Assembly: GCA_025531455.1 (NCBI GenBank) | Contig: JAMYHL010000004.1 | Span: 558,001 to 622,000, forward strand | Reading direction: 5' to 3' | DNA: 64,000 bases | From: Apiotrichum sp. Y4204 | Lineage: Eukaryota > Basidiomycota > Tremellomycetes > Trichosporonales > Trichosporonaceae | Shown here: one piece after another, positions 12,483 to 24,222 of the stretch | How positions within the stretch are numbered: the first letter of the stretch is position 1 | How the letters are laid out: every line of letters begins with the position of its first letter | The notes under the pieces: generated by a model | Told to the model about the DNA's origin: nothing | Seen by the model: only the letters and a program-made list of their open reading frames with translations | Database searches by the model: none | Position numbers and translations under genes: made by a program

Positions 12483-15400
12483 TTACTCGTCGGCCATGCC
12501 CTTGCGCTTGCGGATCGCGCCGAAGAGGCCCTGCAGCTCGGATATCATTTCGCTCTCGGCACGCATGCGGTCGGCGGTGAGTGCGCGCTGGCGCTCGCGC
12601 TCCATCTGCTCCGGGGTCGACGCCATGAGCTGCTGTACCGAGACACCCTTTGCGCGGGCCTCTCGTGTGAGTGCGATGCGTTCTTCGCGGGAAAGGGCTG
12701 ACCGTGCTCGAAGTGTGTTGGCAGCAGGGATGTCTGCCTCGAAGACCTCGTCAACGCCCTGCGGAGGCAGATCCTCCTCCTCGGGGTACGAGTCCAGGCT
12801 GTCATCCACAGAACGCTCGAGCTCTTCGGGCCCGGGATCGACCCATCGGCGCAGGAACTCGGGCAACGGCATTGGCGGTGTTGTCGTCTCAGGCTCCTGC
12901 TCGTAGGCACTTTCGCTTTCGGCGTCGCCCCGTCGCGACAGCTCGCGTCCACGCTCGACATGCCGCAGAAGACCGCCGATATCGGTGCGCACTTCTGCCC
13001 ATGTGTCCGCGAGGGTGTCGGCTTCTCCGGAGACGACCCGCGTACGCATCTCATCGCACTTGGCCCAGACGCGGGCCAGCGTCCGCTGCACTTCGTCCAC
13101 ATTCGCAAGCAGGGCCTGCTCGGTCGTATCGCGGGGGGCGAAGTCGGTCGGCGGCCGGGTCATGTATGGGACAGGCGTCGTGGGACGCTGTTCGGGACCG
13201 GGGTGCGCAATGTCTGACATGGCCTGCGCTGCGCAAGCTTCCTTCTCCGCCTCCTGTCGCACCACCTCGAGACGCTCGCGGGCCAGAGACATGACGGCGC
13301 TGAGGATTCGCAGCGCTTCCGACACACCGCTCCAGTACGCCTCGTTGTCCTCTTCTCGTGCACAGAACCGCAGTCCAAGAAGACAGCAGGCAACGCGGCG
13401 ACGCTTCTGGTGGACGCCAAAGTACGACGCCTTGAGACCACCAAGTGTAAGAGGCGATACCGAGGCGATGCGCTGAAGACGACCAACTGGTCGCGGGGCG
13501 AGTCCAATGCCGAGGGAGGCGTATTCTTCTCCGGAGCGAGGACTGTCAGAACACATGACAGACGTGCGCCGAGAGGAGGGCGAGCTGTGAGGTGAAATGA
13601 CCGGTCCGTCGGATCGCACCGATAACCGCTTGGGAACATTTGGGCTGCCCCGATCTGAAACCATGGACGATCGTTTACTGGAGGGACTCGATGATGTTAC
13701 CAGGGGACGTAGGCCGGGGTGCTGAGGCATGGACCATGCGCGGTGCAGGTTGGCACCGGCAGCGAAGATGGCCTGCCCGAGCGTATCGCCTTGAGGGGGC
13801 ATTTGAAGTGATCTCCGGTTTGCGCTTGAGAGATTTGCAGACGCACGAGCAAGAGCGAGGTTGGCAGCAGCTTCGCTGCTGGAAGCCGGTACCGAGGGGA
13901 TATACCGTATGTCCTGCAACGAGCGGCGGTAATTCATGTTCCCAGAAGACGAGAGAACAGGGAAGGGTGGGGAGGCTGCCAGGGAAGGGGCTCCACCTCC
14001 TTCGAGACGCTCGAGCGTCTGTGCAAGCGGAGAAGCGCGCTTGGGCGAAAAGGGAAGTTGCCGACTGGAGGGCGAGAGGGGTCCGGAAACGTCGGGCAGT
14101 GTTGCTGGGACGCTGCTGCTCTCCGTCGAGCTGAGACAATCGCTCCCACTCTCCGTCGAGCTGAGACAATCGCTCCCACTCTCCTCGTTGCAGTTCTCGG
14201 GTATTCCTTCCGACAGAGGCCGGTATACCGGAGAAGGTGATGTCCAGTCGACAGAGAAGTTTGATCGTCTCTGGCGCAAGGTGCGATCCGGGAGCTTTGT
14301 AAACTTATCCTCCGGAGCCATGGGTGACATGACATGTGGCGATTCGGAGATAGAGGGCGTGCGCCTGCTCATCATGTCCATCGACTGCTTGATGGATGAG
14401 CTCCGCGGGCGCATCTTTCGCGGCCCCAGCATCGGAATGTCGTACATCTCGCCCAGGACGGCAAGCTCAGCCCGGTCGGCCATTGGCATAAGCGTCGAAG
14501 TGCAGGCTGCGAAGCTGTCCGTCATGTCCTCGAGAAGTCTATTCAGTGCGACTCGGAGCGCATTCGCATGTGTCGGGTCGTCAGGGTGAGGTGCAAGGAT
14601 CTGTAAAGACGAAGTGATGGTCTGATCCAGATTCCGTGACTCGGTGAGCAGAGATTCGAGCGACGCAAAGACGCGATCCGCAGTGGAGTACTCTTCTTTG
14701 ACATCCTCGAATGAATCAGCATCGGGGAAGACGGGTGATGAGGTGTGCACAGAACCGGGGCTGCCTGGTGCTCGCAGTGATGGTGTCCCAGTGACAATCT
14801 CATCCTCGTCGTCGTAGTCGTAATCTTTGGGGCTGGCAGGGTGGAGGAGAGCGAGACCCGCGGCCAGCGCGGTGGCGGGAACCATCTTGCTCGGTCCAAG
14901 AACGTACGCCAAGCCAGTGACCACAACGCTGAGCGTCGCGAGGACATCCCAGGAGCTTTTGCCATCGCTCTCCTCCGGCTCAGACACCACGACGGTCGGC
15001 ACCTTGGGATTTGCCGGCGAAGGTGGCGCAGATCTCTCATTCTCGTCAGGCCCAGACCGGGGGTCGAGCTGCGTTTTCTCGAGAAGTCCGCTCGACGCGA
15101 TGAGATACTTGAACCGCTCGGCGAACGACGTGTCCACACAGCGCTGGGGCCCCTCCATCGCGTCAAGAGAAATGCGGCTCGGACCGGCCTCGGGGAACTC
15201 GTCACTGGACGGGGACGACTCGCGGGAGCCGGGCATGCGGAGTGCCTTGTGCGGCGACGCGCGGCGCCTGGGTGTTATGCTGCCTCGTGTCCTCCGACGG
15301 CGGCGCGTGACGGTGGCGTCTTCGTACGATGGAGCGAAAGGTGATCCTAGAGGATCGAATGAGGATTCAGCATCTGGGAGAGTGAGCATGGCCGAGCGAC

Positions 15401-15585
15401 GGACAGTGTACGACAGGACGACATGTGTGTTGGAGTGCTAAGACAAACACACGCTGCGTGCTGCGCAACACACAGCAACAACCAAGATTCCACTCACCAG
15501 CAAGGTAATCGCCGAGCGGCGATGCCTCCTCGTTGCTGTCCTCGTCGTCGCGGAGGCGGAACGGTGGCTGTAAAGATGTGGTCAT
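12483..15585 (-). CDS. Large membrane-anchored protein, possibly vezatin/Inp2-like
   Basis: Exon 1 15585-15498 and exon 2 15373-12483 give 992 aa. An internal ATG near 15389 lies inside the intron and is not the start; the acceptor CCCAG before 15373 restores the reading GDYLA-DAESSFDPLG. The N-terminus is basic and Ser-rich. Around residue 170-205 there are two hydrophobic stretches (LATLSVVVTGLAYVLG and ATALAAGLALL) that could form a membrane hairpin. Helical segments follow (ASLESLLTESRNLDQTI, then LRILSAVMSLARERLEVV) separated by a Ser-rich disordered region, with a helical C-terminus. A hairpin followed by helical segments resembles fungal vezatin-type myosin-binding proteins such as Inp2, but this is weak similarity by eye. 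A 30-base in-frame duplication lies at 14125-14184. Confidence 0.75.
14125..14184 (+). repeat. 30-bp perfect tandem duplication inside the minus-strand gene
   Basis: The unit beginning GTCGAGCTGAGACAATCGCT occurs twice back to back (14125-14154 and 14155-14184). Being 30 bases it duplicates ten residues (SGSDCLSSTE type) without breaking frame, which suggests a recent slippage event in a disordered region. Confidence 0.9.
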
Positions 15586-17471
15586 CTCGAACTCGGCATC
15601 ATTGAGGGCGGACGGAAACACGGGCTTCTTGATGGGTGACAGGCTGGGCAGCGGAGGAGGGGGGCAGGGAGGTGAGACAAGTCGGTTTGCCGGCTTGGAA
15701 TGAGGAAGAGGGAAGAGGAATGGACAACGACGAGTGTGTTTGATGAGAGTGTTCTCGCTGCCAGAGTGGACTGAGTGTTCACGGCCCGCGTGACGACGAA
15801 CTGAGACTAGCTGGATTCGGTGGTGACGGTGAAGACTTGGACGAGAGGGAGCAGCGTCGGCTGGTCAAGAGGGTGCGACGTGCAAGAGGTCGGTGGCGGT
15901 GGAGGGGGTGGGGTGTGGTGAATGATTCTGATGATGCACTGCAAAAGGTGGAGCGATGAAACCACCCAGCTGGAGACTACTTTAGGTCTGGAACACGAGA
16001 GAATTGAACTCGGTGGCGGCGTCGCAGATGTAAGAAGTGAATAAGCTATTATTACTATTATTATTGGGCAGAATGGGTTGACAAGGAGCGTGGGGATGAG
16101 TGTGGAGCGGCTGTGCTGTGAGCTCTGTGTGTCGGTTGTTTACGAGCGGCGGGCGGCGACGATGGCGAGCGCGAGAGGAATGGAATGAGTGATCAACACG
16201 ATGCAGCACGCGTGTCACTCTCTTTCCACCTTTCAGCCAGCAAACTTCGCTTCCGGGCAACCCGGGACCTTGTCTGCTGTTGGCCTTTTGCACCATCCGG
16301 CATGCATCCATGACGGCATCCCTGGCTGTCTCTCCCCTTTTCGCTTCGCCCCCTGTGTACACCATGGACCCCAGGTACCCAGTACTGTCGCGCGCCAGTA
16401 CGCCAGTCGCGTCCAAAGAAACCCACGATCGCATGGCCGCGCAGACGGCCGACGCCGCGATGCCAATTACAGCCAGCCGAGCCAGATCGGACAGTCTGCC
16501 AGCTAGCTGCTAGCAGCTACCACAGCAAACCAGAAACACAAGACATCCCTGCGCGCCATCAGCCCCTCTAGCAGCCTCTAGGCCTCATCGAGTGCTGGAA
16601 CAGGCGCAGCGTGCAGTGCGGTGCATCGCTGTGCACATGCTCCAGCCCTGCATCGCGAGTCGCAGCGTATCGCATTGCGCGTTGCTTCAGCTGGAACTGA
16701 CTCTTTTCTCCTTTCGCTTCGTTCTGTGGCATGAGGGGACATGCTTCATCCTGGCAATGACCCGAAACCTTGTCTAACCTCTATATGCAGTGTTGGCGGT
16801 TCTGCCTCATCAGACGCGTCAGTAGGAGCACAGGAACCAGTCCATGCATGAGATGGGCCCACGGGGCCACCACGGCCACCACTCTGTTGGTCATTCACGA
16901 GCACTCACCCGCCTTCTTGGCTGGCAATTTGGGCACCGAGGCATCCGTTAGCCGTCAGTTTCATGATTATTTTTCTCATCTTGAGATCCTGTAAATCCGG
17001 CTGCAGGCTGAAATGAGCTCTCATTCTGGAACCTGCTCCATTCTTCACCAATGCGGACTGCAAAAGTGCCGACGCCGAGGTAGCAAGATGGCAAGAATGC
17101 AGTTGGCAGATTGGTGACACGCGACACGGTGGTACGGTGACGGATTACACGGCTGACATGAGCGTGGGAGGTGGCGGAGCGACGTGGCTCCGGCAGGAAC
17201 ATTATTAACTCTGACCGAGGGTAGATAAAGGCCGAGATCGGGCAGAGCAGAACACGCCAGACGCATCTTACCATCTCCTATCATATCGATACCGTATCTC
17301 GACACTCTCTCTGCGCCGCGCGTCGCGCGTAAAGTTCAAAGGTCAGCCCCGCGAGTGATGACTAATCGGTGAGTCTGCGACTTTCGCTCCCCGTCCGGCT
17401 GACACCAGCTACCCGACCATCCTCGAACGATATATAAACCCTCGATCCATCGCGACAACAATTCCAACTCC
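15586..17471. other. Long divergent intergenic region
   Basis: About 1.9 kb between two divergent starts. No frame shows convincing protein composition or splice structure. It holds short ATT/TTA runs near 16045-16065. A TATA-like TATATAAA at 17431-17438 lies about 35 bases before the hemerythrin-protein ATG. Confidence 0.5.
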
Positions 17472-18053
17472 ATGATTTTCTCATCTCTCATCAAGAGAGC
17501 AACACCATCACTCACATCTCTAACCAAAATCAGAATGACCGGCACTACTTCCGCCACTACTCCTAAGCTCTCGCCCGCCGAGGAAGCCGCATGGCGCGCG
17601 CCGAGCGAGGGCATGGCCGCGTTCCACAACTCGCACAAGCGCACATTCTCGCGCTCGTACGACCGCGCCGACGACTATGGGCGGTACGGGATGACGCTGC
17701 GCGCGTTCCTCCGCGAGAGTTACAACCTTGTAATCCACCTCGGAAACCACCACGCCATCGAGGAGTCCTACATCTTCCCTCTCCTCGCTGAGAAGCACCC
17801 GGCGTTCCGCAACGATGCGGAGCACGCCGAGAGCCACCGCGCAATCCACGATGGCCTCGAGACCTACGGTACCTTCCTCCGTGCCGCGATGGAGGATGAG
17901 AAAAAGTACGATGCCAAGGAGCTCCGCCGTATCCTCGACTCGTTCCGCGAGCCGCTCATGCGCCACCTTGACGACGAGGTGCAGGACCTCAAGCCTGAGT
18001 CGCTCCGCGCGCACGGGTTCACCCTCAATGAGGTCCGCAGGCTGCCGTTCTAG
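17472..18053 (+). CDS. Hemerythrin-like (HHE) domain protein
   Basis: A single uninterrupted frame of 193 aa. It carries the spaced His/Glu ligands of the four-helix HHE fold: FHNSHKRTF, then HLGNHHAIEESYIFP, then HAESHRAIHDGL, then LMRHLDDEVQDL. Hemerythrin-like proteins bind a non-haem di-iron centre and are linked to oxygen, NO or iron sensing. The first 21 residues (IFSSLIKRATPSLTSLTKIR) are basic, Ser/Thr-rich and free of acids, like a mitochondrial presequence; starting at the second Met (17535) would remove it. A TATATAAA box lies about 35 bases upstream. The gene is intronless, unlike nearly all its neighbours. Role not assignable further. Confidence 0.9.
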   Translation: MIFSSLIKRATPSLTSLTKIRMTGTTSATTPKLSPAEEAAWRAPSEGMAAFHNSHKRTFSRSYDRADDYGRYGMTLRAFLRESYNLVIHLGNHHAIEESYIFPLLAEKHPAFRNDAEHAESHRAIHDGLETYGTFLRAAMEDEKKYDAKELRRILDSFREPLMRHLDDEVQDLKPESLRAHGFTLNEVRRLPF

Positions 18054-20107
18054 ACGCGATGAGCGGTGAACATGCTCGGTCACGTAGAAGATTCGAAAAA
18101 TACACGACGAAGGATAGGAAATAAGGAAATATAACACTCAGAAGCTACAACATCCGTCTGCGCCGCACTCTCGCGCAGACCTGTACTGTTTTAGTGTATG
18201 CATTTACTGGATTCTTGCTTTGGTGCAGCTGCATTGATCGTTTTGGGTTTCATAGTAGGCCCCAGTTTCTCCCTTAGTGGCACGATTCAAATCCCATTCA
18301 TTCATTACCCCCTTTGCTGCCCTACGCGCCGGATTCTTGGCACAGACCGCGACGTGCTTGGCATCAGGGGAGAAACAGCGGGTGGGGTTGTGGGGAGTAG
18401 TCAATGGGCAGCGATGAAAGTGGCCAGTCATGTTCGTTCTTGCTGGGCGGCAGTCACTGAGACGCCGGGATGGGCGGGAGGACGTGAAGCGGCAGCGGCC
18501 CGGTCGGAGGTTTCGGCATGAAGACGTAGGTGGGCAGCATGGACAGTGTGCGGACAAGGACTTGAATGGAAGACTACTGTTGCCAGCTTGGGAGCTCGCT
18601 TTGTTCCAGCTCTCTGCCTGTGTCGCTTGTTCATGCCATTTCTCCCCAGGGCCTGAATCCCACTCGTGCACTCTCGTACATTCTTGTACTGGATCTCTCA
18701 TATCCCAACGCAGAACTCGTTGAAGCTTGTTTGGGTGGGAGGGATCTCGGCGGACGGGAACGAGCGACAAAGGGGGAGAGAAGCTCGAGGCACCAGGCAC
18801 CGCGTCTGAAGCGTGTAGATTTCTCTGTGCAGCTGCATAACTGCTGCAGACACGATTGCTCATCGGGCGGCTGAAACAGCCGCCTCGCAATGCGCTCAAT
18901 GGTGTACTCTTCACGCTCTTCCACGAGATGGAGAGTCACTGCACGCGCGCCGCACGAGCAACACAGTTGCACGGCGCACGGTTTCCCCTTGCGCAGTGAC
19001 AGGCGTCTATTCACGGTTTACGCTGGCTGCGCTAGCTGTGCTTCCCCTCTTCGCACCACTATTATTAGGACAAGAATGCCTGCTGACGCGCCCCTTTTAG
19101 GCTTCCGAGCCACCTACTCTGCTATTCTCCCCTCGTTCTCTGCTCCTTTGGATCATTGATCATTGATCATTGATTGATTAGGAAGCAATGTCCCCCTTGG
19201 CCTCGCGCCTCCCGCCTCGCGCCTCGCGTGATCCAACCCCGCTCCCCTCGGCGCCTTTCGTTGGTGAGTGGTAACGCCAACGCGCAACGCACAGCGCGCA
19301 GGCCGCACGCAGTCTGTAAGCTGCAAGGCCCAATCCCCCAACCTATCCCCATCCCGGGGCGTCAGGGGGAAGAGGCGCTACGGCGCTACGGCAGCTACGG
19401 TATGGACCGGGAAGGATTCAAAGGGATTTGCATTCTGTTTACCCAGTCAGCGCGCCAGGACACACCAGGAGCCTCAGGAGTAGTCAGGACTCGACGCGAG
19501 GATGCATGTTCTTGGCCCACTTGGCCCCCCCCCCATTCCGCCGATTCCGATACTACAGTAGAAGTACCTCGTCTTGGCTGCGCGTCTGACAGCCACAGGA
19601 CGCGCACGACGCGCAGGACGGTAAAAGTAGTGCGGCAAATAACGCACTGGCGCACTGGAACCCTATCGCTGGCGTTGCTTGCTGCTTGTTTCTTGCTGCT
19701 TGCCCCGCGCTGCACGCTACCGCTCATTCCTGTCGCAACGAGTACGCGCATTCGCTCGCTGTTTCCTGTCTCTTGCCTAGCAGTCTGCGCGCCAAGCCCG
19801 CCGTGCACCCCTTGCGGGGCAGCCCGATCCGTGCGTCCGTGCAGCCAAGAGCAGAGAACAGGGCGCGTGGGCGTGAGAGTCTCCAGTAATCCAGTAGTTT
19901 GTGCTCGTGCTCGAGCTCACGACCGCTCCCGAACAACTCCAACCCCACCCACCCCTGGCGCATACTTACTGACCACCGTCTGCATCTCATCTTCACTTCT
20001 CCCCCATTCTCATCTTCATCTTCACCTCCGCCTCCCAGCTCATTCTCCCTGCTTCTCAGCAGCCAGCACGGTCACCGACCCCCCACACTCGTTTACTTTT
20101 CATCACA
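18054..20107. other. Intergenic region with a small tandem repeat
   Basis: About 2 kb without a supportable gene; a long plus-strand open frame (19174-20217) has atypical, Arg/Pro-rich composition and overlaps the next gene out of frame. At 19150-19177 the unit GATCATT is repeated three times and then decays to GATT. The last 200 bases are pyrimidine-rich leader sequence. Confidence 0.5.
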
Positions 20108-20915
20108 ATGTTCGCCCTTTCGCTCGTCGCGCTCGCCGCCCCCGCCCTCGCCACCATCTGGACGACCAACCCCATCGCGTCGACCACGCACAAGGCCGGC
20201 GAGGTGCTCAACATTGACTGGTCGGACGACGGCCACGCCCCCGCCCTCGAGACCATCGGCGTGTGCTCGGTCGACCTCTGCGTCGGCACGCAGACCCAGC
20301 AGACCTGTGTCCAGAACCTCGGCGAGAGCGTCGACGTCTCAAAGGCCCGCACCCTCGCCGCCACCCTCGACCCCGAGGTCGGCGCCAACGGCGACTTCTA
20401 CTTTATCCGCTACATGTCCGCCAACTACACCGAGCAGGGCCGCAACTACCTCCAGTTCTCGGCGCGCTTCACGTGAGTGAGAGTGGGCGCGAGGGGGCGC
20501 AGGGACTGATGGCGCCTGCCAAGCGCGCCTCGCAGCCTTGGCGCCCTCGAAGCCGCAACCCCAATCAGGCAGGCTGAACAGACTGATCGCTGACCGCAGG
20601 CTCGAGGGCATGACCGGCAACTTCTCCGCCGAGGCGCAGAAGCAGATTGACGAGTACGAGAAGAGCGGCAGCGCGACCGCCGCCCCGTCCTCGACCGCCG
20701 GCGCCAGTGCTACCTCCTCCGTCTCCAAGTCCGCGTCTGTCACCGGCTCTGCGCTCGCGAACGCGACCTCCTCGGCGAACGCGACCAAGGCGCCCTCGTC
20801 CGCCACCTCGGGTCTCACCGCCCCGACCCAGACCCCGGGCAGCGGCGCCGCTGCCCGCGCCGTCCCCGCTGCGCTCGCGCTCGTCGCCGGCGCCGCGGCC
20901 TTCTTCGCCATGTAA
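20108..20915 (+). CDS. GPI-anchored cell-wall protein with Kre9/Knh1-like domain
   Basis: Exons 20108-20472 and 20600-20915 give 226 aa. A cleavable signal peptide (MFALSLVALAAPALA) is followed by a beta-sandwich of about 110 residues beginning IWTTNPIASTTHKAGE and containing four cysteines, typical of Kre9/Knh1-like N-terminal domains found in many secreted basidiomycete proteins. Next is a Ser/Thr/Ala-rich, N-glycosylation-prone linker (several NAT sites), and a C-terminal hydrophobic tail (VPAALALVAGAAAFFAM) that signals GPI attachment. It is expected at the plasma membrane or wall; involvement in beta-glucan assembly is suggested by family name only. The start follows CATCACAATG. Confidence 0.88.
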
Positions 20916-21434
20916 TCACCCGAGTGAGCGCACCGCTGGGGCATACCCTTCATCCTCGATCCTGCTATCGATTTCATCTCCCCTTCGATACCGCCATCCA
21001 TTCCATCTCGCTCCTATTCCCTCACCCCCTTTCTTTCTGTTTGCTGGGCCGCCTTGATGGCGAGATGATGCATATAGTCGTAATTCTGAAAATAGAGATG
21101 CTGGAGCTGCGCACCGAGGGAGTGGTTGGGGAGACGCGTGGTGCGATGATTATAAATGTGCCGCACTGCCAGTTGATGTTGCATGTGGCGCCACACACAG
21201 GGATGATCCGATCAGAGGATCCGGGGCGGCTCGTACCGTTTGATCCCCTGTCAGGCCTGTCATGATCTCAGCTGCGTTGCTCCTTCGGATTCGGACCGCC
21301 GTATAGCTGGGGAGCAGATAGCACCCAGCAGCCGCAGAATATAATATGTCAGTGATCAGTGAGGTTTAGTCCATGTTCATCGTCTTCTCCATATCAATAC
21401 ATCTCATCTGATAACATCCGATGGTAAGACTCGC
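20916..21434. other. Convergent intergenic region
   Basis: About 520 bases between the 3' ends of two convergent genes; no gene or strong structure noticed. Confidence 0.55.
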
Positions 21435-22364
21435 TCAGTAGAACACAAGGCAGCGCACCTCGATGCTCTGGCGCGGCTTGGCGTCCTTGGGCGTGTTGGG
21501 ATCGATGAACGCCGTGTGCGGCGTGAACCCCGCAAGCCCCTTTGTCCCGGCAACATTCTCGCTCGCCGAGTCAAAGCACTTGATGAGCATGATCTCGTCC
21601 GGCCGCATGTCCTTGACGTAATAGAACCGGTGGCTGTCGTTGGGCTTGACAGAATACGTCTCGCCGCCGACCTTGTAGCCCTTCGTGGACTTGAGCGTCG
21701 TCTCGTCAGGACGCACCTCCTTGCCACGGTCGTCGTCGTCCCCGTCCTGCCTCTCGGGATAGAGGAGGTCGATAGCCACGAGATCGTCGCCCTTGGCCGT
21801 GCGCCAATCCACGACGCCGAGGGGATAATCGCTCGCGGGGTGCCCGAGCGGCCGCCAGACGTTGATGAGCTGGAAACGGCCCTTGAGCAGCTCCTCCGCC
21901 TCGTCCCCCGTGTGCCGCCGCACACGCGCAGCAGCCGCAGCGGGCGTCTGGTCGACATGCACAGACTGCACGGGCTGCCGTGCCGCCAGCGGGTCATTGA
22001 CGCGGATTGTGTGGTCGAAAATCACCACTTTTTTAATCTTGTCCCCCGTCGAGAGGCTTTTACGGAGGGCAGCCTCCACCTCGTCGTAGTATGCTCCGCG
22101 GACGGCGGGCCCATCAGAAAGCACGTCGGCGGCGGGAACGGAGGACGGCGAGGTGTGAAACGCAAAGCCCGTGCGGTCGACGTCCCGGAAATCCTCGGCG
22201 TCGTCCCGCGCATTGTACACGTCTCGCTGCAGGAGCACCTGCTTGAAGCTGAAGGCGTCGCCCGTGTCCACCTTGTTCCACGGCTTCTCGCCCGGAGTCA
22301 GGCTCGCCGGATCGAGATACCGGAACGTCGAGGAGGTGGAGGGTGTGCGAGGTGAGATTGTCAT
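21435..22364 (-). CDS. CmcJ/AsaB-like oxygenase (hydroxylase/desaturase family)
   Basis: A single-exon gene of 309 aa. It opens with a segment of the kind FRYLDPASLTPGEKPW and carries KKVVIFDHTIR, the metal-site HVDQ stretch (VHVDQTPAAAAARVRRH), INVWRPLG and WRTAKGDDLVAIDLLYP, then HRFYYVKDMRPDEIMLIKCFDS and HTAFIDPNTP. This is the CmcJ/NvfI/AsaB family of Fe(II)-dependent oxygenases that act in fungal and bacterial natural-product pathways. The His-x-Asp pair in HVDQ is the likely iron ligand. The gene is divergent from a Zn2Cys6 regulator and lies near an exporter, so a specialised-metabolite or detoxification role is inferred. It lacks introns, unusual in this window. Confidence 0.85.
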   Translation of the reverse strand: MTISPRTPSTSSTFRYLDPASLTPGEKPWNKVDTGDAFSFKQVLLQRDVYNARDDAEDFRDVDRTGFAFHTSPSSVPAADVLSDGPAVRGAYYDEVEAALRKSLSTGDKIKKVVIFDHTIRVNDPLAARQPVQSVHVDQTPAAAAARVRRHTGDEAEELLKGRFQLINVWRPLGHPASDYPLGVVDWRTAKGDDLVAIDLLYPERQDGDDDDRGKEVRPDETTLKSTKGYKVGGETYSVKPNDSHRFYYVKDMRPDEIMLIKCFDSASENVAGTKGLAGFTPHTAFIDPNTPKDAKPRQSIEVRCLVFY

Positions 22365-22915
22365 TTTGCGGATCTGGGTGTGGGTGGAGTTGTGGGGGTA
22401 AATGGTGTGCGTGAGGCTGCGGAGCGCCGAGGTTATAGTGCGTTGGCGAAGAATCGTGATAGTGCTTATGATTATATGATGAAAAGGGTGCTGGAGGGGA
22501 AGTTGTCGTGCCGATGGCGGTACTGATAGGTTTCTTGTCGATGTTGTGAAAGCGAGATCAATCTCGGCGTCTTATATTCCATCCACCACTCGCTGCTTTC
22601 TCAGCCTCCACCGCCGCTTTGTCATCCCCCAGCCAGCTGATAATCTAATCTCCCGCCAGCGATGGTGTGATCCACAAGAGACCAAGATGCCGCCGGAATG
22701 AGTTCTATGCATGCAGTATGCTACATGCTTCGCCATGCTTACTCACAATGACGCTGATGCATGACAGAAGGCAGATCTGCATCTGTACCTGGTCTCTATT
22801 ATATGTTGCGCGTCTGACCAAGCAAGGCAACAGAAAGTGACGAACGCAATTCGGTACACGGTTCAGCCCCTGGGCGCCGACTCCGATCTCCGTAGCTCCG
22901 TCCGTACTCTTCACA
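22365..22915. promoter_or_regulatory. Shared divergent promoter of oxygenase and Zn2Cys6 regulator genes
   Basis: 551 bases separate the two start codons, so both promoters must lie here. I see no clear CGG-N-CCG palindrome by eye that could be named as the regulator's own site. Confidence 0.5.
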
Positions 22916-24125
22916 ATGCCCTACACCACCCGCCCAAACCGCGACCTCTCCGCCCCGCGCACACGACGACAAAAGGCGTGCTCCGCATGCGTTGCGGCGA
23001 AGACGCGGTGCGATACCGCGCGCCCGTGTGCGCGCTGCAGCGCGCGCCGCGCAGAGTGCGTGTATCCCGGAGATGAGCGGCCAGTGGCGACGACTGCTAT
23101 GGGTGGAACGCGGAGCACATCCGCGTCCCAGACATCCCCTGTCACCGCCGCGAGCACTACATTGCAGACATCCCCCTCCGGCCCGTCTGGGCCGTCTGAG
23201 CCCCCGGTACAGGACGACTCGCCAGTCGGCACCATCTCCCTCCGCTGGCTCGCGGCCCTCTCGCCCTCACGCGTTCGTGCACGGCGGAAACACCTCTCGG
23301 CAACAACACTCTACTTCTGCAGCCGGTACCTGCGCGCGTTTCCGCTCCAGCTCGCGTCTGGTGTGCCGCCGTTCGTACACACCTCCAGCGTGGATCGGCT
23401 CGCACGCGCGCGGACGCTCGTCAGCATGTTTAATAACCATGCGCCGGGAAGCTTGGAGCTTGTGGGAGATACCGTCGCTGCTGAGCTGGCGAACATCGTC
23501 GCCAACGTGAGTGCTGATTGGGATTTAGCTTTTCTGACGGTAGCACGCCGTCGAGCCGGAAGACGCCCTCGCTGTCCTCCAGGCGTACCTCCTCCTCTCG
23601 CTCCTGGCATACTTCCACCTCCCGAGTCCGACAGTTTCCCTCGAAACATTCCTCTCCCTGCAGACACTCGCGGACCGCGCGGCGCGACTCATCCCGCTCA
23701 CGCTTACCGTCCCGCACCCGTCGCACGAGTCGTACATTCTCTCCGAGAGCCTGCGCCGCACAATCTTCGCGGCGTGCGTGTTCGACGACGCGTGGAACGC
23801 GGCGGCTGGTCTGCCCGTCTTCGTGGCTGAGGAACTGGGAAACCTCCCTGCTCCGGGACCGCGGAGGCTGTGGGTATCGCAAACGGCGGAGTGGGAGCGC
23901 GTGTGGGCCGAGTACTCCCAGACATGGGCGTCGTCACGGCTCTGTGCGGGTAAAGGAGAGCCGGGCATGCGGCTCGAGGAGCTCTGGGGCCGTGGCGGGG
24001 GCGCGATGCGTGAGGCCCGCGTCGATGCGTGGGTCATGGATGCGGATGAGTTTGGGGGCTGGGTGTTTGCGATCTGTGAGATGGGGGGCAGCGGACGCGG
24101 CGCAGAGGGCGTCGTGAGGGGATGA
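22916..24125 (+). CDS. Zn2Cys6 transcription factor
   Basis: Exons 22916-23506 and 23544-24125 give 390 aa. The binuclear zinc cluster near residues 22-48 has spacing C-x2-C-x6-C-x5-C-x2-C-x6-C (CSAC, TRC, PCARC, AEC). It is preceded by a basic stretch (RTRRQKA). No obvious coiled-coil linker follows; a Ser/Thr/Pro-rich spacer leads to a helical C-terminal region (LAVLQAYLLLSLLAYF, LRRTIFAACVFDDAWNAAAG). At 390 aa it is short for a regulator with a full fungal middle homology region. Lying between the oxygenase and exporter genes, it is the natural candidate to control them. Confidence 0.88.
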
Positions 24126-24222
24126 TGGAGAGTGGGTGTAACTCTGTAGCTCTAGAACTCTATACATGCGATCTATACTGTATGATTGATGATATGTACT
24201 TCTGACAACAACTCTAGACAAT

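Noticed and set aside
15367..15621. Start codons near 15389 and 15621 for the 992-aa protein
   Set aside because: The first lies inside an intron and the second is a GTG. Splicing 15498 to 15373 gives a frame-consistent gene starting at the ATG at 15585.
19174..20217. Long plus-strand open frame of 347 codons
   Set aside because: Arg/Pro-rich, cysteine-scattered composition with no domain; it runs into the leader and first exon of the Kre9-like gene out of frame. GC-rich DNA gives such chance frames.
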